A DNA stretch of 64,000 nt, taken from NCBI RefSeq assembly GCF_009707465.1, contig NZ_CP046120.1:3315501-3379500 (forward strand), in the 5' to 3' direction. This DNA comes from Novosphingobium sp. Gsoil 351. Lineage in GTDB: Bacteria > Pseudomonadota > Alphaproteobacteria > Sphingomonadales > Sphingomonadaceae. Position numbers and translations under genes: made by a program. Below the pieces are notes generated by a model. That model was not told the origin of the DNA. It did no database searches and was given only the letters and a program-made list of their open reading frames with translations. Shown piece after piece: positions 25,282 through 34,254 of the stretch. Each line of letters starts with the position of its first letter. Position 1 is the stretch's first letter.

Positions 25282-27864
25282 TCAGAAGTGGACGCTGGCC
25301 CGGGCTCCGAACGTCCGGGGCTCTGCGTACGCGCCGAAGAAGCCGCTGTTCGAGGAGCGCACCCCACCAACCTTGTTGATGCCGAAATCGGGCGCAATGT
25401 TGCCAGCCGGATAGGTCCGGTTGTCGAAGAGGTTGGTGACGAACGCCTCGATCCGGAAAGTACCAGTCTTGGCGCCGGCGCGCAAATCGACGACGACGCG
25501 GCCCGGAATGTACGAGTAGTTGGCGATGTCGGCGTACTGCTTGCCGCGATAGACGGCCGCGATGTTACCGAACGGCGTCCACTCGTCAGAAGTCCGCTGC
25601 TCGTATGAGATCACCGCCGATCCGCTGTAAATCGGCGCGAGGTGCAGTTTCTTGCCGCTGAAGTCCGAGATGCCGAACTGGGCGATCGTCGCCGGCGACG
25701 GATCGAGGAAGACTTTCCGCTTGGTGTAGTTGTAGGCGCCGGTCACATCGAGCGAAAGGTCGGGCGTGAACCGGTAGTTGCCGGTGAATTCGACGCCGTA
25801 GATCTCGGTCTTGCCGGTGTTGGTGATGATGCTCAACGTTGTCGGCGGGGTCAGGGCGGTAATCACCTGGGCCTGGGTAACCTGCTGATTCTTGACGTTG
25901 CCGTAGTAGAGATTGAGATCGAAGTAGCCCTTGTTGTTGTCGAGATAGCCCTTGAAGCCGAGTTCGCCGATGGTCAGGCTTTCCTGCTTGAACGACGAAT
26001 CGGTCACCCCGAACAACGACTGGATCTGAGACACCGTCGCGGCGAAGCAGCCGCACGTCGCGTAGCGCGAGTTGGCGGGATCGAGGAAGCTCAGCAGCGC
26101 CGAGTTGAAGCCACCCGGGCGCCCGCCCTTGGCGTACGAGGCATAGACCTTGCGGCCCCCGCCGACGTCGTAGTCGGCCGAAACGCGCGGGTAGAACGCC
26201 TTGAAGGTCTTGGCGAAAAGACCGGAGGTCGCGATCGTGGTGAGATCGGCCGGCCTCAGCGTCCGGGCGGTCCGCTTGTCGCTTTGGTACCGGCCCTCGG
26301 CGCTCAGCGTCAGCTTGTCGTCGAGCAGCTTGAGATAGCCGCCCGCGAAATAGCCGAACGTCTCGCCACGGTTGAAGCCGACGTTGAATGCGCCCGCAGC
26401 GCCGTTGAAGGTTTGCACAGGATTGGGGTTGGCCGCGGTCGGTTGGATGTTGCTGGTCGTGAGGTTGAACGCCTGGCTCAGCACCCGCGCATCGATATAG
26501 TTGGCTCCCACCGTCCAACTAAACGCGCGCTCGGGATCCGAGCTGAGCCGGATTTCCTGGCTCAAGTCCTTGAAGCGGCTGGTCAGCCCGAAGAACAAGA
26601 TGCTGAACTGCGATTGCGGCGTGATGGGCTGTTGCGCGCCGTCGACGGCAACCAGCGTGGTGTTGTTGTGATAGCCGGTGATCGACTGGAACTTCAGGTA
26701 GTCGCTGATCTGAAAGTTGGCGACGAGATGGCTGTTGAACCCGTTGCGATGCGATCCGGCCGTCCGCTCGAAGCCCTCCGCCTTGATGAATGGATTCAGG
26801 TCGAACAGGACCGCCTGATATTCGGCCGGGATGTCGGTTCGAGAGTAGGCGAGGGCGCGCGAGCGGCCTGGTACCTTGCCGCAAATCGTCGCGCGAGCCA
26901 GCGTGGTGACGCCGTTGAGCGTCGCGTCGCGTCCCTTCAGGCAGTTGGTCACGGTGCCGAGGCTGACGAGCGCGCCCTGCAGGTTAGCGTTGCCACCGGC
27001 CGCCGCATATTGCGCATCGGGGAAGATGTTGACCGTCGCCGACGGGTTATCGTCGTCTTCGAAGTAGTTGACGTATGCCTTGAATTCCATCGTGTCGACG
27101 GGCTTGAAGTCCACGGTGCCCGAGATCGAACGGCGTTCGCGCGCACCCAGCTTCTTGCCGCTCGGCTTGTAGGCGTTGGTGATGTAACCGTCGTTGGTCT
27201 CATAGAGCCCGGTGACCCGTGCGCCCAAGGCGTCGCCGACGATGGGGCCCGCGACACTTGCTTCGAATTTGTAGGTTTCGCGCTCGGCCACGGTGGCGTT
27301 GGCGTCGACGGTGAACCGGTCCGGAATCGCCTTGGTGCGATACGATATCGCCCCGGTCATCGTGGCGCGGCCGAAATAGACGTTTTGCGGACCGCGCAGC
27401 ACCTCGACCGCGCCGATGTCGAGGCTGCCCGGGATTTCGTTGCTGATCACCGCCGCACCGTCGAGGAAAAGCGATGCCGCCTGGGTGGTGCTGCCGCCGT
27501 TGTTCGCCAGGTTCAGGCCGCGGAAGATGATCGTCCGGTTGGCGCCGCGGTCGTTGCGCGAGTTGCCTTGGGTAAAGTCGCTGAACTCGAGGCTGGGTGT
27601 AAAGTTGGCGATGTCGCGCGTACTCTTGAGGTTGAGCCGGTCCATCTTCTCACTGCTGACCACGGTGATCGCCAGCGGCACATCGACGATCGATTCATCG
27701 CGGCGGCGTGCGGTGACGGTGATTACGTTCGACGGTTCCTCGGCAGCGGTGCTTTCGTCGGCGGCGGCTTGGGGCGAGGTATCCTGCGCAACCGCAGATT
27801 GCGGCAACGCAAATTTGGTGAGCGCGGTGGCGCAAAGAAGCGTCCGTGCTAGCGTCTTGGCCAT
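25282..27864 (-). CDS. TonB-dependent outer-membrane receptor
   Basis: An 860-residue receptor with signal peptide (MAKTLARTLLCATALTKFALPQSAVA), TonB box (NVITVTARRRDESIVDVP), plug motif (VLRGPQNVYFGRATMTGAI) and a barrel ending in SVHF. It stands alone on its strand: a strong terminator lies downstream and palindromes CAATCGGG...CCCGGATTG / CGGATTG-TG-CAATCCG lie about 135-170 bp upstream. The neighbouring esterase and the aldo/keto reductase operon are transcribed from opposite sides, so its partner genes are uncertain. It may deliver substrate to the esterase gene it converges with. Confidence 0.95.
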   Translation of the reverse strand: MAKTLARTLLCATALTKFALPQSAVAQDTSPQAAADESTAAEEPSNVITVTARRRDESIVDVPLAITVVSSEKMDRLNLKSTRDIANFTPSLEFSDFTQGNSRNDRGANRTIIFRGLNLANNGGSTTQAASLFLDGAAVISNEIPGSLDIGAVEVLRGPQNVYFGRATMTGAISYRTKAIPDRFTVDANATVAERETYKFEASVAGPIVGDALGARVTGLYETNDGYITNAYKPSGKKLGARERRSISGTVDFKPVDTMEFKAYVNYFEDDDNPSATVNIFPDAQYAAAGGNANLQGALVSLGTVTNCLKGRDATLNGVTTLARATICGKVPGRSRALAYSRTDIPAEYQAVLFDLNPFIKAEGFERTAGSHRNGFNSHLVANFQISDYLKFQSITGYHNNTTLVAVDGAQQPITPQSQFSILFFGLTSRFKDLSQEIRLSSDPERAFSWTVGANYIDARVLSQAFNLTTSNIQPTAANPNPVQTFNGAAGAFNVGFNRGETFGYFAGGYLKLLDDKLTLSAEGRYQSDKRTARTLRPADLTTIATSGLFAKTFKAFYPRVSADYDVGGGRKVYASYAKGGRPGGFNSALLSFLDPANSRYATCGCFAATVSQIQSLFGVTDSSFKQESLTIGELGFKGYLDNNKGYFDLNLYYGNVKNQQVTQAQVITALTPPTTLSIITNTGKTEIYGVEFTGNYRFTPDLSLDVTGAYNYTKRKVFLDPSPATIAQFGISDFSGKKLHLAPIYSGSAVISYEQRTSDEWTPFGNIAAVYRGKQYADIANYSYIPGRVVVDLRAGAKTGTFRIEAFVTNLFDNRTYPAGNIAPDFGINKVGGVRSSNSGFFGAYAEPRTFGARASVHF

Positions 27865-27998
27865 TGATCGATACCCCTCGTGGTTGCTTCGCGTTTAAAC
27901 TTCCGTCCCTCGCGACCGGCTCTCTCGGTACCGTTGCCGCGACACAACAGTGCGCCAGCCCGGCATCTGGCGACACAGGCGGAGGAAATTTCGACCAA

Positions 27999-28033
27999 CA
28001 ATCGGGTAAAAATTGCCCGGATTGTGCAATCCG
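27999..28033. promoter_or_regulatory. Overlapping inverted repeats in the receptor/aldo-keto reductase divergent region
   Basis: The 309-bp non-coding stretch 27865-28173 separates a receptor (minus) from an aldo/keto reductase (plus). It contains CGGATTG-TG-CAATCCG (28018-28033, perfect 7-bp arms) and an upstream related half-site CAATCGGG (27999-28006), i.e. three related half-sites. This looks like a regulator-binding array, but no regulator gene is adjacent. I see nothing else in the stretch. Confidence 0.4.
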
Positions 28034-28173
28034 TCCGCAGCCATGCGCCGTCCGCATGAGGACGCCAAAGTACCTTTCCCGGTCGCAGCCCGCTTGCCGG
28101 TTAAGCCGCTTTTTGCTCACCGCTCGACCCCACTTTGGCCTAGCTCCCACAATGGCGCGGCGTGGGAGCGAAC

Positions 28174-29151
28174 ATGCAATACAGGCGGCTGGGTAACTCC
28201 GAACTGCAGGTCTCGGCGGTCGGGCTGGGGTGCAACAACTTCGGTGGCAATCCCGTCAACGCGGCCAGCGGCACGGTTTACGGTGCGCTCGATTTCGACC
28301 GGGCACGCGCGGTGATCGATGCCGCGTTTGACGCCGGGATCACGCTGTTCGACACCGCCGACGTCTATGGCGAGGGTGGGTCGGAGGAGCAACTTGGGCG
28401 CGTACTTAAAGGCCGACGACAGCAAGTCGTGCTGGCGACGAAATGGGGCTCGGGGATCGATCCGGCCAGCGGCATCGCCTGGGGATCGCGCGATTATATC
28501 CGGCGGGCCTGCGAGGCGAGCCTGAGGCGGCTGGGGACGGATTTCATCGATCTCTATCAAATGCACTGGCCGTGCCCGCGCACCCCGATCGAGGAGACCT
28601 TGGCGGCACTCGACGAACTGGCCGACGAAGGCAAGGTCCGCTGCATCGGCCATTCGCACATGGCCGCTTGGCAGCTTGCCGATGCCGACTGGACCGCGCG
28701 CGCCAACGGCGTTCGCCGGTTCGTAGCCGCGCAGGATCATTACAGCCTGCTCGCGCGCGAGGCCGAGCGCGAGCTGCTTCCGGCCTGCGCTCGCTTCGGG
28801 GTTGGGCTGCTGCCCTATTTTCCGCTCGCCAACGGCTGGCTCACGGGCAAGTACCGCCGCGGCCAGCCGGCGCCCGAGGGCGCGCGGATGGCCGGGCGGG
28901 CGATCGATGAGCGGACCTACGACATCATCGAGTCGCTCATCGCCTTTGCCGATGCGCGCGGACTGTCGCTTGCCGATGTCGCGATTGGGGCCCTGCTCTC
29001 CCGCCGCGAAGTGGCCTGCGTGATCGCCGGGGCGACCCGCCCCGAACAGGCGCGCGCCAACGCCGCTGCCGCCGACTGGATCGCCAGCACAGCCGACATG
29101 ACCGAACTCGAGACACTGCTCGCTCCTGGCGCGGTGGGCACCGCGCAGTGA
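28174..29151 (+). CDS. Aldo/keto reductase
   Basis: A 325-residue NADPH-dependent oxidoreductase of the AKR superfamily (TIM barrel), of the plant/bacterial group related to YghZ and potassium-channel beta subunits. The start MQYRRLGNSELQVSAVGLG is at 28174, preceded by GGGAG. The catalytic tetrad is visible: Asp and Tyr in LFDTADVYGEGGSEEQLG, Lys in VVLATKWG, His in DLYQMHWPCP. The cofactor-side segment CVIAGATRPEQARANAAA is typical. It overlaps the MFS gene's GTG start (GTGA), suggesting that reductase and transporter handle the same carbonyl compound. Confidence 0.93.
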   Translation: MQYRRLGNSELQVSAVGLGCNNFGGNPVNAASGTVYGALDFDRARAVIDAAFDAGITLFDTADVYGEGGSEEQLGRVLKGRRQQVVLATKWGSGIDPASGIAWGSRDYIRRACEASLRRLGTDFIDLYQMHWPCPRTPIEETLAALDELADEGKVRCIGHSHMAAWQLADADWTARANGVRRFVAAQDHYSLLAREAERELLPACARFGVGLLPYFPLANGWLTGKYRRGQPAPEGARMAGRAIDERTYDIIESLIAFADARGLSLADVAIGALLSRREVACVIAGATRPEQARANAAAADWIASTADMTELETLLAPGAVGTAQ

Positions 29152-30385
29152 GCGGCGATCGCCGCGCCGAGTTCCGACGCGCCTGGCCGGTGGTGGTCGC
29201 CGCTGCTTTCGGCGCGGGTTCCGGCGCGGTGCCGATCGCATTCTACAGCTTCGGTGCGCTGATCGATCCGCTGAGCCGCGCGTTCGGCTGGACCCGCGCC
29301 GAAATCACCGCCGCGCCGCTGTTCCTGACCGCGGGGGGCTTGTCGCCGGAGTGGCCGCGGGAGCGCTGGCCGACCGCTATCGCGCCCGCCGGGTGGTCCT
29401 CGTCTCGCAGGCGCTGCTGGTCCTGGCCTTCGCCGCGTTCGCGCTGCTGCCGCCGTCGCTGCCGTTGTTTTACATGGCGTATTTCATGCTGGCGGTGCTC
29501 GGCGCGGGGACGATGACGATGACCTGGAGCCGGGCGATCACCGGCTGGTTCGTCGCCGGACGGGGCTTGGCCCTTGGGCTTTCGCTGGTCGGCACCGGGC
29601 TGATCGGGGCGCTGCTGCCGAGCTACGTCGGCTGGCTGGTTTCGCACTACGGCTGGCAGGGCGCCTACCTTGGCCTGGCGGCGCTGCCGCTGGTGCTGGG
29701 TATGCCGCTGACCTTCCTATTCTTTCGCGAGCCGGAAGAGGCGGGGGTGGTCGGCAGTCAGGCGCCCGCGGTCGACGCGATCGGCCACTCGATCGCTCAG
29801 GCGCTGCGCACTCGGTGCTTCTGGCAGATGACCATCGCCTTTTCGGTGGTCGCGGTGGCGATCTCGGGGGTCAATGTTCACGCCGTGCCGTTGCTCACCG
29901 ACCGCGGCGTCACCCCCGCCACCGCCGCCGCGCTGGCGGGATTGATCGGGCTGGCGGTGACCGCGGGGCGGCTGGTCAGCGGCTATCTGCTCGATCGCAT
30001 CAGGGGTCCGCTGGTGGCGTTCGGCATGTTCGGACTGCCCGCGTTAGCCTGCGTCCTGCTCTCGGTGGCTGGCGCCAACGTCTGGCTGTGCGGGCTGGCG
30101 ATCGCGGTGGTCGGACTGGCCGCGGGGGCCGAGCACGACATCGCAGCGTTCTTCTGTGCGCGCTATTTCGGACGTCATCACTACGGCAAGATCTATGGCC
30201 TGCTGTATACGCTATACGGGGTCGGAGCAGGTCTCGGCCCGCTTTTGGCAGGGTGGGCGGTGGAGCGCGCGGGCGACTATGCGCTCGCCCTCCATGCCGC
30301 CTCGGCAATGTTCGCGGTGGCTGCAGCGCTGATCTTGACGCTTCGGCCCCCGCCCCAACTAGAACGCCGCGAGGTGGCCGCGTAG
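29148..30385 (+). pseudogene. MFS transporter, frame broken in a G-tract
   Basis: An approximately 412-residue MFS carrier if restored. The first frame starts with GTG at 29148 (SGDRRAEFRRAWPVVVAAAFG) and runs to APLFLTAGG. The continuation LVAGVAAGALADRYRARRVVLV is one base out. Adding a single G to the G6 tract at 29333-29338 rejoins them across the conserved loop 2-3 motif. The rest has the usual hydrophobic helices (GTMTMTWSRAITGWFVAGRG etc.), similar to monocarboxylate-type carriers. It is coupled to the aldo/keto reductase upstream, and its 3' end overlaps the convergent monooxygenase gene by 27 bp. Confidence 0.83.
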
Positions 30386-31660
30386 CGTGGTGGTTTCATA
30401 AGTCGAACGCACCAGACCGCGTTTCTGCAGCAGCGGCACCAGCCCATCGAGGATTTCGGCGAGATACCGCCTGGTCAGAGGGCGGGCGTGCATCAGGAAG
30501 CCGTCGCCGCCGATCTCGGCGATCGCGGCCTCCATCTGGTCGGCGACCATCTCGGGCGTCCCAATCAGCTTGAGCGATGTCGTCTCCTGTTCGCTCAGCG
30601 CCTCGCGCAGGGTCTGGCCGCCCTTTGCCTTGGCCTTGATCGAGGCGACAAAGCCCTGAAAGCCCTCGACGCTTGCCGGGTCGATGTCCGGGAACGGCGC
30701 GTCGAGGTCGAACTTGGTCCAGTCGAGCCCGGTGTGGAGAGTTAGCCTGCCCAGCCGCTGGGCGAGGATCGTCGGGGTCATCCCGACGATCTCGTCATAG
30801 CGGTGCTGCGCCGCCGCGAGCGTATCGCCCAACACCGGCGAGATCAGGAACATCACTTTGGCCTCGTCGGGATCGCGGCCGTGCCTGACCATCCGTTCGC
30901 GAATATCGTCGCGAAACTCCTTGAGCGCGGGAACGCTGTTGCGGCCGAAAGTCGAGCACAGGATCACGTCCGAATGCTTGGCCGCGAAGTCGCGCCCGGC
31001 TGGAGACGATCCCGCCTGGCAGATTGCGGGACGTCCCTGCGGCGAGCGAGTGACGTTGAGCGGCCCGAGCGAGCGGTGATACTTGCCCTCGAACTCGAAC
31101 TCGCGGAACTTTGTCGGATCGACATAGCGCCCGGTTTCGGCGCTCATCTCGAACGGGTCTTCCTCCCACGCGTCCCATAACTGCTTGATCAGGTCGAGCA
31201 TCTCGTCGGCGATGGCATAGCGTTCATCGTGCGGTGGCTGCTTGTCGCGGCCGAACGCGCGCGCGGCCCAGTCCTCGCTCGATGTCACAACATTCCACCC
31301 GGCGCGCCCGCGCGAAACGTGGTCTACCGAGGCGATCTGCCGAGCGAGCAGGAACGGGGGATAGAACGAGCTGGAGAAAGTGCCGATCAAGCCGAGCCGT
31401 CGGGTCACTTGGCTCAGTACCGACATCACGATCATCGGATCGATCCGCGGTTCAAGGTTCTGCTTGTCGTTGGTCAGGACGACGTGGTCCTCGATCATGA
31501 TGAAGTCGAAGCAGGCGCTTTCCAGCTGGCGCGCCATGTCCTTGAGGAAATCGAGCGTTTGCCAGCGTTCCGGCAGGATGTCGTTGCCCGCCCAGCGATC
31601 CGCACCGTTGGCAGTCCAGCCATGGGCGCGGGGGTTGGTGAACCAGGCGAGGTGGAACAT
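30359..31660 (-). CDS. FMN-dependent luciferase-like monooxygenase (NtaA/SnaA/DszA type)
   Basis: A 433-residue member of the bacterial luciferase superfamily in the NtaA/SnaA/DszA branch. It uses FMNH2 from a separate reductase plus O2. Landmarks are WTNPRAHGWTANGADRW-like opening, FDFIMIEDHVVL, RLGLIGTFSSSFYPPFLLARQ, GRAGWNVVTSSEDWAARAFG and GRPAICQAGSSPAGRDFAAKHSD, all characteristic of this branch. Enzymes of this type cleave C-N or C-S bonds or perform Baeyer-Villiger-like steps. No flavin reductase is adjacent. It is divergent from an IclR-type regulator across 230 bp with palindromic sites, so it is probably controlled there. Confidence 0.93.
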   Translation of the reverse strand: MFHLAWFTNPRAHGWTANGADRWAGNDILPERWQTLDFLKDMARQLESACFDFIMIEDHVVLTNDKQNLEPRIDPMIVMSVLSQVTRRLGLIGTFSSSFYPPFLLARQIASVDHVSRGRAGWNVVTSSEDWAARAFGRDKQPPHDERYAIADEMLDLIKQLWDAWEEDPFEMSAETGRYVDPTKFREFEFEGKYHRSLGPLNVTRSPQGRPAICQAGSSPAGRDFAAKHSDVILCSTFGRNSVPALKEFRDDIRERMVRHGRDPDEAKVMFLISPVLGDTLAAAQHRYDEIVGMTPTILAQRLGRLTLHTGLDWTKFDLDAPFPDIDPASVEGFQGFVASIKAKAKGGQTLREALSEQETTSLKLIGTPEMVADQMEAAIAEIGGDGFLMHARPLTRRYLAEILDGLVPLLQKRGLVRSTYETTTLRGHLAAF

Positions 31661-31766
31661 CGTTTGACTCCGAGCGATTAGGCGTCCCGCTGATTTGCCA
31701 AACGCCCTTGATCCGGCGCCGTCTAAACATGTCGGTTAGAGCGTTCCAAGCGGAGCGCTGGGCATC

Positions 31767-31777
31767 CCGCTATGCGG
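31767..31777. promoter_or_regulatory. Candidate IclR-type operator (CCGC-TAT-GCGG)
   Basis: An inverted pair CCGC/GCGG with a 3-base centre lies in the 230-bp divergent region 31661-31890 between the luciferase-like gene and the IclR-type gene. CCGCTATGCGGTGA here differs at two positions from CCGCATTGCGGTGA at 34178, in the promoter of the second IclR gene, which suggests related operators. A further TTGCC-N7-GGCAA pair lies at 31826-31842. Confidence 0.45.
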
Positions 31778-31803
31778 TGAAGTCATGGCAATGACCGTTG
31801 CAT

Positions 31804-31817
31804 AAACCGGATAGCGG
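31804..31817 (+). promoter_or_regulatory. 14-bp motif shared with the HyuAB operon promoter
   Basis: AAACCGGATAGCGG lies 73 bp upstream of the IclR-type gene start. The identical 14 bases occur, in the same orientation relative to the gene, upstream of the small protein that leads the hydantoinase operon (42974-42987, minus). This suggests a common regulator. Confidence 0.5.
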
Positions 31818-31890
31818 TCGGAGGCTTGCCGCCGATTGGCAAACCGTTCGGCAATTGCAAAGCTGATGTGCATAGTCCGAGTACCGACCG

Positions 31891-32544
31891 ATGACAGCCA
31901 ACAGCCAAACCGCCGGACTCACCAGGGGCCTCCGCGCGCTCGAAAAGTTTGGCGCACTCGCCCCCATCCATCCCCTCGCGTTCGCGCAGTCAATCGGGGT
32001 TGGGCCGGTCGAGGCGACGGAGTTGCTCGAAACTTTCGAGGCGCACGGCTACGCTCGGCGGGTCCCCGGTGGCGGTTTCTTCGTCCTCACCCGGCCGGCG
32101 CTTCGCATCTTGAAGTCTCCGAATCCCGCCGGGTGGCTGGTTAGCCACGCGATCGAGCCGATTGTCGCCGCTGGCAACCGCCTTGGCCAAGTGGTTGCAC
32201 TCAGCATCCCGCGGGGCCGGGGTCTGATGTGCTGCGCGGTCTCGCGGTGCTGCACCGTCACCGGGATGTCGCCCGGACTCCGGCGCCCCTGGCCGGACCC
32301 CGCCAAGCCCGCCGAAGCGCGCGAGATTGCTGTGTCGCTGTTCGTCGACGGGAAGCGGGCCGGGTGCCTTTCCATCCATTTCGCCACGCCGTTCGTGCGC
32401 GGCGAGGAAGAGGGATTTCGCCGCGAGCTCGATCGGCTGGCCGAGCAGATCGCTCGCGACATCGCGGAATGCCCGGCCCGCACGATCGAATTCGCCTGGC
32501 CTGAAAAGGCGCAAGCGGCAGTTCCCTCGGCGATGCTGCATTGA
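31891..32544 (+). CDS. IclR-type transcriptional regulator
   Basis: A 217-residue protein: N-terminal winged helix (TRGLRALEKFGALAPIHPLAFAQSIGVGPVEATELLETFEAHGYARRV) then a reduced effector domain (REIAVSLFVDGKRAGCLSIHFATPF). It is shorter than typical IclR proteins (about 250-280), mainly in the effector domain. IclR regulators activate or repress catabolic operons in response to aromatic or organic acids. Its stop overlaps the TTG start of the racemase-fold enzyme (TTGA), so regulator and enzyme form one unit. A related motif precedes the HyuAB operon, which may be its target. Confidence 0.83.
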   Translation: MTANSQTAGLTRGLRALEKFGALAPIHPLAFAQSIGVGPVEATELLETFEAHGYARRVPGGGFFVLTRPALRILKSPNPAGWLVSHAIEPIVAAGNRLGQVVALSIPRGRGLMCCAVSRCCTVTGMSPGLRRPWPDPAKPAEAREIAVSLFVDGKRAGCLSIHFATPFVRGEEEGFRRELDRLAEQIARDIAECPARTIEFAWPEKAQAAVPSAMLH

Positions 32545-33287
32545 GCGCGGCGGCCGCGGAAGAACGCCGGTCACCCGGCTGGCGCGGCCGCATCGGGATC
32601 GTCCAGCCATCGCCGGGGGTGATGCTCGAATACGAATGGCCGCGCTGGCTGCCTGACGACGTCCTGTTTCCAGTCGCGCGGGTCGCCATGCGCGATGCCA
32701 CCGCCGTAGGCTACCGTGGCGTGGTGGAGCAAGCTCCCGCGGCGGCGCACGAGCTGGCCAAGGCGGGTGCGGGAGTTGTCGCCTTCGCCTGCACCATCGG
32801 GAGCGTGTTCGAAGGCGCCGGGCCAGAGGCCGAGCTGGTCGAGCGCATGACAGCGGCATCGGGCCTGCCCGCGCTAAGCCTGGGTTCGACATCGCTGGCG
32901 GCGCTGCACGCGGTCGGTGCCTCGCGAATAGCGGTGCTCACGCCATATTCGGACGCGGTCAACGGCTGGGTCGGAGGGTATCTGACCGAATGCGGGTTCG
33001 CGGTCGAAGGCTTTATCTCGACGCCGGTGGATATAGTCACGGTCGGCAATCTGCCCTCGGCGGAGATCGCCGAAATCGCAGTTCAGGGCTTGGCGCGGCT
33101 GACCGGCGCCGATGCGCTTTGGATCCCGTGCACCGCCATCCGCACTCTCGATGCGATCGAGGCGATCGAAGGCCGCAGCGGCCTGCCAGCGATCAGCGCG
33201 AGTCAGGCGTTGCTGTGGCGCTCACTCGCCTTCCTCGACTTGGCGGGTGCGGGCAGGCCCTGCGGGCGCCTGTTTCAGACCACATGA
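32541..33287 (+). CDS. Maleate isomerase/Asp-Glu racemase family enzyme with both cysteines
   Basis: A 248-residue protein of the maleate cis-trans isomerase/arylmalonate decarboxylase family. Both catalytic cysteines are present: Cys84 in FACTIGSVF and Cys197 in WIPCTAIRTLDAIEAIEG. This pair is expected for maleate isomerase (maleate to fumarate) or a racemase; the paralogue at 7995-8651 has only the first. The TTG start at 32541 overlaps the regulator's stop. Its 3' end overlaps the convergent IclR gene by 13 bp. A role in the late steps of a ring-cleavage pathway (gentisate or nicotinate type) is possible, but no other enzyme of such a pathway is adjacent. Confidence 0.87.
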   Translation: MSAAAAEERRSPGWRGRIGIVQPSPGVMLEYEWPRWLPDDVLFPVARVAMRDATAVGYRGVVEQAPAAAHELAKAGAGVVAFACTIGSVFEGAGPEAELVERMTAASGLPALSLGSTSLAALHAVGASRIAVLTPYSDAVNGWVGGYLTECGFAVEGFISTPVDIVTVGNLPSAEIAEIAVQGLARLTGADALWIPCTAIRTLDAIEAIEGRSGLPAISASQALLWRSLAFLDLAGAGRPCGRLFQTT

Positions 33288-34126
33288 GGCCCCCGCGAAA
33301 ATGCCGGAGCGGCGACGAATGGCGGGAAGCCCATTTCGACATCGCAGTCCAGTTCCTCGCGCGCTTCGCTCGCCTTGCCGATGCGGTCAGCCAGAAGGCG
33401 AAGATGCGGCACGTATTTCTCGATCACCGTAAAGCTGGTCATCGCCTGGGTCATGTAGATCATCAGCAGGCTGGCAACATAACGGCCACCGCTGAAGATG
33501 GGGAACGCGACGCTCTGTTCGGGATGATTGCGCGGCGGCGGCTGGAACGCAAAGCCGTTCTCGATCACAGGTTGGAGCAGCATATCGAGCGCATCGTCGT
33601 CGCCGATGCGGTCGCGGTTTTCGGCCTCGGCGGATTGCGCGAGCAGCACGCGCATCGCTGCCTGTTCGGCGGGCAGCGAAAAGGCATAGGCAATCAGGCC
33701 GCTCGACGAGCCGAGCAGCGGCGTCTGCGCACCGACCCTACGGCGGCTGAGCCACAGCGAAGTCGCCGGATCGCTGGTGGTGCGCAAGGTCATCATGTCG
33801 CCCGAAGGCGTGGCGATCGCGAGTGGCCAGCCGATCTGTTCGGTCAGCCGGAACAACAGCGGCGTGGCGGTCTGGACCACCCGGCAATCTTCCGAAAAAC
33901 CGCCCGAAAGCGTGCACACCCGCGAACTGAGGCGATACCGCTTGTCGTCGGGAACGCGGTGGACATAGCCTTCGGCCAGCAGCGTGAGAAGGATCCGTTC
34001 CGCGGTCGTGCGCGGCAACTTAAGATAGCGCGCAAGCTCGGTGATCGACACGTTCTCCACCTGGTTGAGCAGCGCGAGCACTTTCAGTCCCCGCTTGAGC
34101 GACCGCAGTTCCTGATTGGAGTTCAT
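33275..34126 (-). CDS. IclR family regulator (MhpR-like)
   Basis: A 283-residue regulator starting at 34126 (MNSNQELRSLKRGLKVLALL). The winged helix is at about 12-75 (ITELARYLKLPRTTAERILLTLLAEGYVHRV). The IclR effector domain follows (IGWPLAIATPSGDMMTLRTTSDP, SVAFPIFSGGRYVASLLMIYM). The N-terminus closely matches that of the IclR protein at 62755-63537, so they are paralogues. It is divergent from an MFS transporter. The shared promoter holds a perfect 15-bp palindrome and a second CCGCA/TGCGG pair, likely its operators. Confidence 0.93.
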   Translation of the reverse strand: MNSNQELRSLKRGLKVLALLNQVENVSITELARYLKLPRTTAERILLTLLAEGYVHRVPDDKRYRLSSRVCTLSGGFSEDCRVVQTATPLLFRLTEQIGWPLAIATPSGDMMTLRTTSDPATSLWLSRRRVGAQTPLLGSSSGLIAYAFSLPAEQAAMRVLLAQSAEAENRDRIGDDDALDMLLQPVIENGFAFQPPPRNHPEQSVAFPIFSGGRYVASLLMIYMTQAMTSFTVIEKYVPHLRLLADRIGKASEAREELDCDVEMGFPPFVAAPAFSRGPHVV

Positions 34127-34174
34127 GGTTGTCGTCCTTCGCGATTCGGCGATTGGGTTCCTCCCGCAAGCTAT

Positions 34175-34189
34175 CACCGCATTGCGGTG
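34175..34189. promoter_or_regulatory. Putative IclR operator 1
   Basis: CACCGCATTGCGGTG is a perfect 15-bp palindrome located 49 bp upstream of the IclR start (34126) and 66 bp upstream of the MFS start (34255). Confidence 0.7.
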
Positions 34190-34200
34190 AGACAACTGAT

Positions 34201-34216
34201 CCGCAATAGAATGCGG
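34201..34216. promoter_or_regulatory. Putative IclR operator 2
   Basis: CCGCA-N6-TGCGG repeats the half-sites of the neighbouring palindrome 12 bp away, giving the tandem arrangement often used by IclR proteins. Confidence 0.55.
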
Positions 34217-34254
34217 GCTAGTATGCGTTTGGCGCATAGCTCGCGAAGCCGGCC

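Noticed and set aside
25642..27852. Long open frame on plus, antisense to the TonB receptor
   Set aside because: Its translation is rich in Arg, Gly, Asp and Val with no family resemblance, while the minus strand encodes a complete receptor with signal peptide, plug and terminal aromatic. It is a GC-rich shadow frame.
23894..29338. Phase variation by C/G tracts in the tannase and MFS genes
   Set aside because: The tracts are only 6 bases long, shorter than typical contingency tracts, and similar short breaks occur in unrelated genes. Indel errors or decay explain them more simply.
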